Shown piece by piece: positions 25,394-32,321 of a stretch of 34,711 nucleotides of DNA; positions within the stretch are counted from its first letter, which is position 1; each line of letters starts with the position of its first letter. The position numbers and the translations under genes were made by a program. Origin of the DNA: Wenzhouxiangella sp. (lineage in GTDB: Bacteria > Pseudomonadota > Gammaproteobacteria > Xanthomonadales > Wenzhouxiangellaceae); the NCBI GenBank assembly GCA_007694885.1, contig REEW01000173.1, positions 1 to 34,711 of the forward strand, read 5' to 3'. A model generated the notes under the pieces. The model saw only the letters and a list, made by a program, of their open reading frames with translations. It ran no database searches and had not been told where the DNA came from.

Positions 25394-26334
25394 GGCGAGA
25401 CCTCGGCAAGCTTCTCGGCCACGCGCATGCGGGCGCTGCGAGCACGCGGATTGGCGCTGCATTCCAGGGCATCCGGCCGCTGCATTTTTCCAATCAGCGC
25501 CAGGCGCGGTCGAAACGGCCGGGCCACCGGCATTCTCCGTGACGCCGCCGGCGGCTTGGCCAGCGCAGCCCAGGCCTGCTTGACCCGACGATCTTCCAGC
25601 GAGTGGAAGCTGATCACGACGAAGCGACCGCCGGGAGCCAGCAGGTCAACCCCGATCGCCAGGGCCCGCTCCAGCGCGGCCAGCTCATCGTTGATGTGAA
25701 TCCGAATGGCCTGGAAGGTGCGCGTGGCGGGATGGCGCTCCGGCGGCGACGGGCCGGCCGCATCGGCGACCACCCGGGCCAGGCGCGCGGTGCCGGTGAT
25801 CGGCTGTTCGACCCGGGATGCCACGATCTTCCGGGCGATTCTGCGGGCGTAGCGCTCCTCGCCGTAGTCCCGGATGACCCGGGTCAGCTCGTCTTCGTCC
25901 ACTCGGGCCAGCCAGGCGGCGGCCGACTCGCCGCGGCTGGTATCCATGCGCATGTCCAGCGGACCGTCCTCGCGAAACGTGAAGCCGCGTTCGGGTTTGT
26001 CCAGCTGCGGTGAGGAGACCCCGAGATCCATCAGCAATCCCGACACTTGACCATATACATCGTGCTCTTGTGCCAGGCGATCGAGCTCGGTAAAGCTGGC
26101 GTGGCAAACCGTTACGCGCGCATCGGCCCCAAAACGTCGATGGGCATGTTCTACTGCGCTCAGATCCTGATCCACCGCAAAAAGTCGCCCGTGCGGGCCC
26201 AGGTGATCAAGGACCGCGGCACTGTGCCCGCCCCGACCATAGGTCGCGTCGATCACGATGGAGTCGTCCGCCAGGTTCAATGCGGTCAGGGCCGGCTGCA
26301 GGAGCACCGGGACATGTTCATCGCGCGCACCCAT
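25390..26334 (-). CDS. rsmH: RsmH (MraW), 16S rRNA m4C1402 methyltransferase
   Basis: RsmH methylates N4 of C1402 of 16S rRNA in the ribosomal P site, using S-adenosylmethionine. The 314-residue product begins 'HVPVLLQPALTAL' and has the SAM-binding 'IDATYGRGGHSAAVLDHLG' near residues 28-46, 'LLMDLGVSSPQLDKPERGFTF', 'RTFQAIRIHINDELAALE' and 'FVVISFHSLEDRRVKQ', all characteristic. It starts 7 bases after mraZ and overlaps ftsL. Confidence 0.98.
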   Translation of the reverse strand: MGARDEHVPVLLQPALTALNLADDSIVIDATYGRGGHSAAVLDHLGPHGRLFAVDQDLSAVEHAHRRFGADARVTVCHASFTELDRLAQEHDVYGQVSGLLMDLGVSSPQLDKPERGFTFREDGPLDMRMDTSRGESAAAWLARVDEDELTRVIRDYGEERYARRIARKIVASRVEQPITGTARLARVVADAAGPSPPERHPATRTFQAIRIHINDELAALERALAIGVDLLAPGGRFVVISFHSLEDRRVKQAWAALAKPPAASRRMPVARPFRPRLALIGKMQRPDALECSANPRARSARMRVAEKLAEVSP

Positions 26335-26341
26335 GCCCCGG

Positions 26342-26794
26342 CTACAGAACCAGCTGGGCCATTTCAGCTGAGGCCTGCTCCTGCATCTCGCGCTCTTCCT
26401 CGATTCGCCGCTGGTTGAGCACGTTCTCGTTCCAGATCTCGAAGCGTTGCCCCATGCCCATCATCACGACCCGCTTTTCCAGTCCCGCCACCTGGCGAAG
26501 CGTGTGCGGCAACAGCACCCGGCCGTTGCCGTCCGGCTCGGTCTGGCTGGCCGAACCGACCAGGCGGCGCTGCAGGCTGCGATGACTGGGATTGAAGGTG
26601 GACAAGCCCATGACCTGCTCGCGCACGCGCTCCCACTCCGGCTCCGGATACAGCCACAGGCAGCCGGCATCGAAGGCCGAATAGGTGAGAACCAGCCGGG
26701 AACTGCACGCCGACGCCAGGTCTTCGCGATACCGGGTGGGTATCGCGAGGCGACCTTTCGCGTCAAGATTGATGGCTGTCTCTCCAAAAAACAC
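26342..26794 (-). CDS. mraZ: MraZ, transcriptional regulator of the dcw cluster
   Basis: MraZ is an AbrB/SpoVT-like DNA-binding protein that represses its own operon in E. coli by binding TGGGN repeats. The product shows two tandem MraZ modules: 'FFGETAINLDAKGRLAIPTRYRE' near the N-terminus and 'EPDGNGRVLLPHTLRQVAGLEKRVVMMG' in the second half, with the DxKGR and DGNGR turns expected. I chose the GTG at 26794 (150 residues; E. coli has 152) because it starts at the conserved 'FFGE' and has GGAG about 11 bases upstream. A GTG at 26836 would add 14 residues but would lie within the operator. Confidence 0.95.
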   Translation of the reverse strand: MFFGETAINLDAKGRLAIPTRYREDLASACSSRLVLTYSAFDAGCLWLYPEPEWERVREQVMGLSTFNPSHRSLQRRLVGSASQTEPDGNGRVLLPHTLRQVAGLEKRVVMMGMGQRFEIWNENVLNQRRIEEEREMQEQASAEMAQLVL

Positions 26795-26813
26795 CGGCTG
26801 CGCGTCTCCAGAC

Positions 26814-26856
26814 CCACTCGAACCACTAATTCCCACAAATTACCACTGAATGCCAC
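26814..26856 (-). promoter_or_regulatory. MraZ operator: five GTGG boxes
   Basis: On the minus strand GTGG occurs at 26856, 26846, 26836, 26826 and 26817 (first base of each, reading leftward). The spacing is 10, 10, 10 and 9 bases. The form GTGGN-N5 repeated is the known binding pattern of MraZ, with one box per helical turn. The array starts at the -10 element and ends just before the mraZ ribosome site, so bound MraZ would block transcription start. Confidence 0.85.
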
Positions 26857-26883
26857 GATAGTCGCGACGGGGCGGAGTGTCAA
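26855..26883 (-). promoter_or_regulatory. Promoter of the dcw operon (upstream of mraZ)
   Basis: On the minus strand a perfect -35 TTGACA (26878-26883) is followed after exactly 17 bases by TATCGT (26855-26860), four of six matches to the -10 consensus. Transcription should start near 26848, inside the MraZ boxes. This is the counterpart of the E. coli mra promoter. Confidence 0.8.
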
Positions 26884-27023
26884 GGGGAATGGAGGCTTGG
26901 GAGGTTGGGGGGAATGGGACTAGGGCCCAGGGTTCAGCTCTGCCCGTCGGGTGTGTAAACCCGCGGCGAGGGTTTGGCGGCAACGGACGGTTATGGCTCG
27001 ATATAAGGGTTTTATCCGGCTCT

Positions 27024-27060
27024 GCCCGTCGGCCACGTAGGGCCGACCTACGGCACGGGC
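27024..27060. repeat. Palindromic REP-like element
   Basis: GTCGGCC (27028-27034) and GGCCGAC (27041-27047) form a perfect seven-base-pair stem with a six-base loop. An outer pair GCCCGT/ACGGGC (27024-27029 and 27055-27060) extends the symmetry. The block GCTCTGCCCGTCGG at its left also occurs near 26936, suggesting a partly duplicated intergenic element. Such palindromes are commonly scattered between genes in this kind of genome. Confidence 0.55.
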
Positions 27061-27075
27061 CATTGCACCGGAACC

Positions 27076-27100
27076 TGAACCCTGAACCCTGAACCCTGAA
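27076..27100 (+). repeat. TGAACCC heptamer tandem repeat
   Basis: TGAACCC is repeated three times without error, followed by TGAA. It sits 10 bases from the ppnN stop codon. The related string AGGGTTCAG, its reverse complement, occurs at 26929 and at the first bases of the window. The 226-base gap 26884-27109 otherwise shows no gene. Confidence 0.8.
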
Positions 27101-27109
27101 GCCGCAGCG

Positions 27110-28510
27110 TCAGCCAACGATCCGGTAGCAGGGTTCGTAGGCGGCGCCGCCGGGGAGTTTCATGCGGTTCTGGGCAACGAAGCGGCGCAGGAGCTGGTCC
27201 AGGGCCTCGAGGATGTCGGATTCGCCGCGGATTTCGAACGGGCCGCGCTCACGAATGGCGCGTACGCCCTGCGGCTTGACGTTGCCGGCCACGATGCCGG
27301 AAAACAACCGGCGCAGGTTGGCTGCAAGCTGGTGCGGCTGCAGTTCACGCGAGATTTCCAGCGCGGCCATGGCTTCGTGGGTCGGTTCGAACGGCTGCTG
27401 GAATTCCGGCTGGATCTCGAGCATCCAGTTGAAATAAAACGCGTCGTTGACGTGAACGCGCCAGTCGCGCACCAGCTCGATACCGCGGGTCATCTCGCGG
27501 GCCACGGCGACCGGATCAGCGATGATCACGCGGTACAGCTGGCGCGTGTTCTCACCCAGGGTCAGGCCGATGAAACGGTCGATTTCCTCGAAGTACTCGC
27601 GCGCCGACTCCGGCCCGCTGAAGATCAGCGGAAACGGTGCTTCACGATTGGCCGGATTGAGCAGGATGCCGAGCATGAACAGGATCTCTTCGGCCGTGCC
27701 CACGCCGCCCGGGAACACGACGATTCCATGACCCAGGCGGACAAAAGCCTCGAGGCGCTTTTCGATGTCGGGCAAAATGACCAGCTCGTTGACGATCGGG
27801 TTGGGCGCCTCGGCGGCGATGATGCCCGGCTCGGAGACGCCGACGTAGTGGCCCGGCAGGGTGCGCTGCTTGGCGTGGCCGATGGTCGCGCCTTTCATCG
27901 GACCCTTCATCGCCCCGGGTCCGCAGCCGGTGCAGATGTCGCGGCCGCGCAGACCCAGCTGGTAGCCGACTTCCTTGGCGTAGTCGTACTCCTCACCGCT
28001 GATCGAGTGCCCGCCCCAGCACACGACCAGGTTGGGCTCGCGCTGGGCATCGAGCAGGCGGGCATTGCGCAGGATCTCGAACACGGTGTTGGTAATGCCT
28101 TCCGGCTCGGCCAGATCGAAATAGGGGTTGGGCCCGATCTCGGTGTGGAAGTAGACAATGTCGCGGACCACGGCCGACAGCAGCTCGCGGATGCCGCGGA
28201 TCATCTGGCCGTCGACGAAGGCGCAGGCCGGCGCATTTTCCAGGTCGATGCGCATGCCGCGATTGACCTGGTGGACCTGGATACGGAAATCCTCGTAGGC
28301 ACGCAGCATCGACTCGGCGTCGTCGCCCTGCTCGCCCGAGTTGAGCACGGCCAGCGCGCACTGGCGCAGCACTTCTCCGACTTCTTCGGTCGCATCCGAC
28401 AAGCGCGCGACTTCTTCGCGCGAGAGCATGTTCAACGTCCCGGCCGGATAGACCCGGGTCGAAATCTTGGCGCCGCTGGCGGGCGCGGGTTTGTTCGTAT
28501 GATCGTCCAT
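27110..28510 (-). CDS. ppnN: PpnN (YgdH-like) nucleotide 5'-monophosphate nucleosidase
   Basis: PpnN cleaves purine and pyrimidine nucleoside monophosphates to base and ribose 5-phosphate; in E. coli it is stimulated by (p)ppGpp. The 466-residue product has the N-terminal domain ('PAGTLNMLSREEVARL', about residues 22-37, and 'CALAVLNSG' 51-59). A central LOG-type Rossmann domain follows with 'CTGCGPGAMKGPMKGA' (about 193-208) and the hallmark PGGVGT (267-272). The C-terminal domain contains 'YFNWMLEIQPEFQQPFEPTHEAM'. Domain order and length fit PpnN (E. coli 454), not the short plant-type LOG proteins. The ATG at 28510 was chosen because homology begins shortly after it; starts at 28519 or 28564 are possible but lack a ribosome site. 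Confidence 0.93.
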   Translation of the reverse strand: MDDHTNKPAPASGAKISTRVYPAGTLNMLSREEVARLSDATEEVGEVLRQCALAVLNSGEQGDDAESMLRAYEDFRIQVHQVNRGMRIDLENAPACAFVDGQMIRGIRELLSAVVRDIVYFHTEIGPNPYFDLAEPEGITNTVFEILRNARLLDAQREPNLVVCWGGHSISGEEYDYAKEVGYQLGLRGRDICTGCGPGAMKGPMKGATIGHAKQRTLPGHYVGVSEPGIIAAEAPNPIVNELVILPDIEKRLEAFVRLGHGIVVFPGGVGTAEEILFMLGILLNPANREAPFPLIFSGPESAREYFEEIDRFIGLTLGENTRQLYRVIIADPVAVAREMTRGIELVRDWRVHVNDAFYFNWMLEIQPEFQQPFEPTHEAMAALEISRELQPHQLAANLRRLFSGIVAGNVKPQGVRAIRERGPFEIRGESDILEALDQLLRRFVAQNRMKLPGGAAYEPCYRIVG

Positions 28511-28572
28511 GGCCTGCATTATCTGTGATCCGGCGTGCCGGCACGAGACTCTGAGCGCGGGCACTGTGCGGG

Positions 28573-28605
28573 AAAAACAAACGGCCAGCAGATGCTGGCC
28601 GTTTG
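28573..28605 (-). terminator. Rho-independent terminator of the Oar-like receptor gene
   Basis: A perfect 13-base-pair stem (28578-28590 with 28593-28605, two-base loop) is followed on the minus strand by five Ts, preceded by GTTTG. It lies 40 bases after the receptor stop, so it ends that transcript and insulates ppnN. Confidence 0.9.
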
Positions 28606-28645
28606 CGGTTGTCCGGCGAATGCCCGGACGCGTGTTGCTGGATGC

Positions 28646-31600
28646 CTAGAAGTTGAAGCGGGCGCCCAGCTGGATGCGCCAGCGCGACTGGCCGACGCCG
28701 TCCTGGCGGCTCTCGTAGTCGCCGGCCTCGGTGCCACGGTTGAGCCAGCGGTACAGCATCTGGCCGGTTTCCGGATCCACGCCCTCGAAGGCCACCGGAC
28801 GCGCGGTCCAGTTGAAGCCAACCTGGTCGATCGCACCCCAGCTCGAGTTGAGCAGGTTGGTGAAGTTCTCGATATCGAAAAAGAGCGTTCCCCGGTAACG
28901 ATCGCCGAAGTTGAAGTCCTGGGCGATGCGAATGTCCATCTGGGTCACGCTGCTGCTGCGGCTGCCGTTTTTCTTGACCGCGGCCCCCTGCGAGCGACGC
29001 AGGTCATCGACGTTGGCAACCAGCTGGTTGAAGGCCGCCTGGCCGGCCGGATCGGGATTCCCTGAACCATCGACAAAACGAACCTCGCCCGGGTTGGGCA
29101 CGTAGAGCAGGGCGTTGTTGAACACGCCGTCGCCGTTCATGTCGCCGTCGAAGGTCCAGGAGAAACGGCGACCATCGCGGTACTGCAGGAACGCCGAAAA
29201 GCGGGTCGAACCGATGTCGAACCAGTTGGCGGTGTACTGGGACAGCACGCTGATGCTGTCGCCGATCTCGAAGATCGAGCGGCCTTCGACCTCTTCGTTG
29301 GTGTTGAATACCGGCTGGTTGCGGTAGCTGGAGATGGCGCGCGAGGAAGTGCCCGAGGACACGTCGGTCGCGCTCATGTAGTTGTAGGCAACCCGGCCAA
29401 ACAACGTGCCCCAGTCACCGGACCAGGTCTTGTCCAGCGAGGCAGTGGCGTTGGTACGCTCGCCCTTGCCGGTGTTCCTCATCAGGATGACATCGCCGAA
29501 GTCACGGTTGCGGCCCGCACGCGCGCCGGAGGCCGCGTTGACGTCAGCCCAATAGTGATTTCGGCCGTCCGGCAGCACGCCCTGCACCGGCCCGGTGTTC
29601 AGGTCCTGCCAGAACATCGAGTCCTTGACCCAGGTCTTGCTGACTTCCAGGGTCAGGTTGGCCCGATCCAGGTTCGGCAGTTCCATGTCCCAGCCCAGGT
29701 TGGCCTTCCACTCGGTCGGCAGACGGAACCCGTCTTCAACCACGTCGATGTCATCGATCGGTGAGAACCCGCCCAGGCGCGGCTGGTTATCCGGATCGGC
29801 CACGAGACCAAAGTCCGGATCGAGGTCCTGGCAACCGGTCCTGGCGCCACGCGAGTCGCAGGTAAAGACGTCGATCGTGCCGCCCGGATTGGAAAACGGG
29901 TTGGTGATCCACACCCCCGGCGTGCGGCCGCGGAACAGGCCCACACCGCCTCTCAGCTGACCACGATACGGCATGTCCGCCGGCTGCCAGTTGAAACCGA
30001 AACGCGGCTGGATAACATTCTCTCCGTCGATGGTGCCGGTGTTGGAGAAGCCGAAGGCCTGCTCGAAGCCTTCGTTGCGCAGCGGATCTCTGTTGACGCT
30101 GAAGGTTTCCCAGCGCAGGCCGTACTGCACGGTCAGTTCCGGATTCACGGTCCAGGTATCCTGCAGGAAGAAGGCGGTCACGTCCCAGGCAAAATCAGCC
30201 CGCGGGAAGAACGGATCGTTCGGGTCGGCGCTGGTCCTGAGCGTGTAGCGAACGCCTTCTCTGCCGGTCTCGAACGCGTCGATGTTGTCAAACTCATACC
30301 GACCCAGCGAGGACTCGACAAACAGGTTGGAGTAGTCTTCCTCGATGTAGTCGAAACCGAAATCGATGGAGTGATCGCCGGTGAAGTAATTGGCACCCAG
30401 GAACACCTGGGTGGTAACTACGTCGAGCTCATTGCCGTGGCGGAAGCGCTCGGTACCGAGGCGAACCAGGCCGGCATCGGTCCGGACTTCCACCGACGGC
30501 TGACGCTGGCCCACGTTGAAACTGGACACGTAGTCGCTTCGGGTAGCGCGCAGCTCGGTCGACAGGGCCGGCGTCCAATTGCTGAAGACCTGCAAAGTCC
30601 AACTGTCGTAATCGATTTCCTGGTCGAAGAAGAACGAGGACAGGTCGTAAGTGAAGCGGCTGCGGTTGAAGTTGGCGCGGGAACCCTCCGAGCGCGTGTA
30701 GCGCAGGCTGGCGCGGTGATCCTGGGAGACGTCCCAATCCACCTTGGCAATCCAGTTTTCCTGCTCGGCGCGCGACTGCGGCGCACTGGTATCACCCGGC
30801 GCAAGCCCGAAGCCGCGCGCGGCGTTGATGATCCGGTCCATGTCGGACGGGGCCAGATCGAAGATGGTCTGGGCGCCGCTGCCGGCCAGGCCGACCAGTT
30901 CGCCGGAGACATCGTCTTCGCGCGACTTTTCGTAGCCGACGAAGAAGAACAGGTTGTCCCGGAGGATCGGTCCGCTCAGGTAGGCACCGTAGACCCAGTC
31001 CTCGAACTCGGGGAAATCACCGCGAATCATGCCTTCGTCGCGGTAGTTGCCGTAGACGCGTCCACCGAATTCGTTGCTGCCGGACTTGGTCACCGAGTTG
31101 ATGATGGCGCCGGTGCCGCCACTCTGGGTCACATCGTAGGGGCTGACCTGGACCGAGATTTCCTCGATCCAGTCGACCGCGATCGGCTGGCGGACGGCGG
31201 GTTGCGCATCGGCATTCAGACCGAAGGAATCATTGGCGGTCACCCCGTCGATCTGGATGTTGTTCATCCGGTTGTGGCCGCCGCCAACGGAAATTTCGTT
31301 GCGACCCTTGTCGACGATGGTCGCGCGCGGGTCCAATTGAATGTAGTCGTTGATGGAGCGGTTGATCGAAGCAAAATCGTCGATCTGATCCGAACCGATC
31401 GTGCTGCCGGTGCCGATGTTGTCGGGACGAAACAGCGAGGTGACCGCCTGCCCCATGACCACGATACGGTCGGTAACGGCGGTGTCGGCAATCTCGAAGT
31501 TGATCGTCTCGGTCTCGCCCAGACGCAGGAAAACTTCTTCGAGGATGTGCGGCTCGAAGCCTTCCCGCGTGGCGGTGAGCTGGTAGGGACCGCCTACCCG

Positions 31601-31816
31601 CAGGCCCGTGGCCTGGTAACGGCCGTTGCCCAGCGTTTCAGCAGAGCGCACCGTGCCGGTGGGCACGTGCAGGATCTGCACGGTGGCATTGGCCACGGGG
31701 TTGCCGCCCTGGTCGGTCACCCGCCCGGTCAGGGTTGTCGCCACCTGCTGAGCCATCAGCGGCGCGGCAAAAACCAAGGCGATGAGCATCACCAGAATAC
31801 TTCGCACTTTACACAT
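28646..31816 (-). CDS. Oar-like TonB-dependent outer-membrane receptor with carboxypeptidase-regulatory N-domain
   Basis: The 1056-residue protein has a signal peptide (about residues 1-23, hydrophobic core 'ILVMLIALVFAAPLM', likely cleaved after 'MAQ' or nearby). A carboxypeptidase regulatory-like beta-sandwich follows (about 28-110, 'LTGRVTDQGGNPVANATVQI'), then a plug domain containing 'GGHNRMNNIQIDGVTANDSFGLN' and 'GGTGAIINSVTKSGSNEFGGRVYGNYR'. The rest is a long beta-barrel ending in 'RIQLGARFNF', a typical outer-membrane C-terminal Phe. This architecture is that of the Oar family, known from myxobacteria and xanthomonads; ligands are mostly unknown, with peptide or adhesin-related roles suggested. 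The ATG has GGAG six bases upstream. The gene stands alone with its own promoter and terminator. Confidence 0.93.
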   Translation of the reverse strand: MCKVRSILVMLIALVFAAPLMAQQVATTLTGRVTDQGGNPVANATVQILHVPTGTVRSAETLGNGRYQATGLRVGGPYQLTATREGFEPHILEEVFLRLGETETINFEIADTAVTDRIVVMGQAVTSLFRPDNIGTGSTIGSDQIDDFASINRSINDYIQLDPRATIVDKGRNEISVGGGHNRMNNIQIDGVTANDSFGLNADAQPAVRQPIAVDWIEEISVQVSPYDVTQSGGTGAIINSVTKSGSNEFGGRVYGNYRDEGMIRGDFPEFEDWVYGAYLSGPILRDNLFFFVGYEKSREDDVSGELVGLAGSGAQTIFDLAPSDMDRIINAARGFGLAPGDTSAPQSRAEQENWIAKVDWDVSQDHRASLRYTRSEGSRANFNRSRFTYDLSSFFFDQEIDYDSWTLQVFSNWTPALSTELRATRSDYVSSFNVGQRQPSVEVRTDAGLVRLGTERFRHGNELDVVTTQVFLGANYFTGDHSIDFGFDYIEEDYSNLFVESSLGRYEFDNIDAFETGREGVRYTLRTSADPNDPFFPRADFAWDVTAFFLQDTWTVNPELTVQYGLRWETFSVNRDPLRNEGFEQAFGFSNTGTIDGENVIQPRFGFNWQPADMPYRGQLRGGVGLFRGRTPGVWITNPFSNPGGTIDVFTCDSRGARTGCQDLDPDFGLVADPDNQPRLGGFSPIDDIDVVEDGFRLPTEWKANLGWDMELPNLDRANLTLEVSKTWVKDSMFWQDLNTGPVQGVLPDGRNHYWADVNAASGARAGRNRDFGDVILMRNTGKGERTNATASLDKTWSGDWGTLFGRVAYNYMSATDVSSGTSSRAISSYRNQPVFNTNEEVEGRSIFEIGDSISVLSQYTANWFDIGSTRFSAFLQYRDGRRFSWTFDGDMNGDGVFNNALLYVPNPGEVRFVDGSGNPDPAGQAAFNQLVANVDDLRRSQGAAVKKNGSRSSSVTQMDIRIAQDFNFGDRYRGTLFFDIENFTNLLNSSWGAIDQVGFNWTARPVAFEGVDPETGQMLYRWLNRGTEAGDYESRQDGVGQSRWRIQLGARFNF

Positions 31817-31904
31817 GTTTCGCTCCAGTCCTGGAAACTAAAAGGAAAGCCAAGCGCCCGATCTCGGGCACGCCGACGGCCTTGCGCCACTCGACGCGAA
31901 CCAT

Positions 31905-31933
31905 ATTATCCGTCATTTATTACAGAAAATTAA
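31905..31933 (-). promoter_or_regulatory. Candidate promoter of the Oar-like receptor gene
   Basis: On the minus strand TTAATT (31928-31933) and GATAAT (31905-31910) are 17 bases apart. The -10 matches five of six; the -35 is weak. The surrounding 50 bases are AT-rich compared with the genes on both sides. A leader of about 80-85 bases would precede the ATG at 31816. Confidence 0.5.
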
Positions 31934-31947
31934 CCCTTGGCGAAGAT

Positions 31948-31966
31948 TTCGGGAACTTTTTCCGAA
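31948..31966. other. Imperfect palindrome between divergent units
   Basis: TTCGGGAA and TTTCCGAA flank a three-base centre, with one mismatch. It lies between the receptor promoter and the tRNA promoter and could be an operator. Chance is not excluded. Confidence 0.3.
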
Positions 31967-31991
31967 TTTGACCATACGGGTGCGGAATCCC

Positions 31992-32020
31992 TTGTCGCCC
32001 CGGTCAGCAGCCGCTACAAT
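31992..32020 (+). promoter_or_regulatory. Promoter of tRNA-Pro
   Basis: TTGTCG (31992-31997) and TACAAT (32015-32020) are 17 bases apart, matching four and five of six consensus bases. Start of transcription near 32027 would leave a leader of only a few bases before the tRNA. Confidence 0.7.
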
Positions 32021-32032
32021 GACTGGCTACGT

Positions 32033-32109
32033 CGGGGTGTAGCTCAGCCTGGTAGAGCACTGTCTTCGGGAGGCAGGGGCCGGAGGTTCAAATCCTCTCA
32101 CCCCGACCA
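32033..32109 (+). tRNA. tRNA-Pro, anticodon CGG
   Basis: A 77-base cloverleaf folds completely. The seven-base acceptor stem pairs CGGGGTG with CACCCCG, and the D stem pairs GCTC with GAGC. The anticodon stem CTGTC/GGCAG has one G-U pair around the loop TTCGGGA, the T stem GGAGG/CCTCT surrounds TTCAAAT, and the 3' CCA is encoded. The anticodon at 32067-32069 is CGG, reading the proline codon CCG, with G at position 37 as usual for proline tRNAs. Confidence 0.97.
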
Positions 32110-32120
32110 GGTTTTTAATC

Positions 32121-32162
32121 AAAAACGCCGGCAGCTCATTCGAGCTGCCGGCGTTTTTCTTT
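32121..32162 (+). terminator. Rho-independent terminator after tRNA-Pro
   Basis: A perfect 17-base-pair stem (32121-32137 with 32142-32158, loop ATTC) ends in five Ts. Because the stem starts with five As, it could also stop minus-strand transcripts. It lies 11 bases after the tRNA. Confidence 0.93.
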
Positions 32163-32213
32163 CTGTCCGGGCGTTCGCCCAGCCCGATCACTGAAGTGAC
32201 CGGCACCGCAAAT

Positions 32214-32227
32214 TTGATTTACATCAA
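32214..32227 (+). promoter_or_regulatory. Perfect FNR/Anr-type box
   Basis: TTGAT-TTAC-ATCAA exactly matches the FNR family consensus TTGAT-N4-ATCAA. It lies about 95 bases before the GTG start of the TonB-dependent receptor and overlaps a possible -35 (TTGATT, 32214-32219). That position would suit repression by an FNR-like protein at that promoter, or activation of a start further downstream. Confidence 0.65.
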
Positions 32228-32241
32228 TTGCCAACGATAAT
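32214..32241 (+). promoter_or_regulatory. Candidate promoter of the second TonB-dependent receptor
   Basis: TTGATT (32214-32219) and GATAAT (32236-32241) are separated by 16 bases, each matching four or five of six consensus bases. Both hexamers are covered by putative regulatory sites. Confidence 0.45.
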
Positions 32242-32254
32242 GATTCGCGTTAAG
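32236..32254 (+). promoter_or_regulatory. Possible Fur box
   Basis: The left nine bases, GATAATGAT, match the 19-base Fur consensus exactly; the right half (TCGCGTTAAG) matches poorly. It overlaps the candidate -10. Iron control of TonB receptors is common, but the weak half makes this tentative. Confidence 0.35.
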
Positions 32255-32321
32255 CTTGCTTTTATGGATAACCAAGCTGTTTGTCCATCGATTCCATAAA
32301 AACCAAACGACGGAGTATTGC

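Noticed and set aside
23565-25583. 672-codon ORF opposite ftsI, ftsL and rsmH
   Set aside because: It runs across three real genes on the other strand, with no domain-like text. Similar shadows lie opposite murC, murE, mraY and both TonB receptors.
32033-32109. tRNA gene as attachment site of an integrated element
   Set aside because: No integrase and no duplicated tRNA 3' end were seen in the window; the downstream region is a terminator and a receptor gene.
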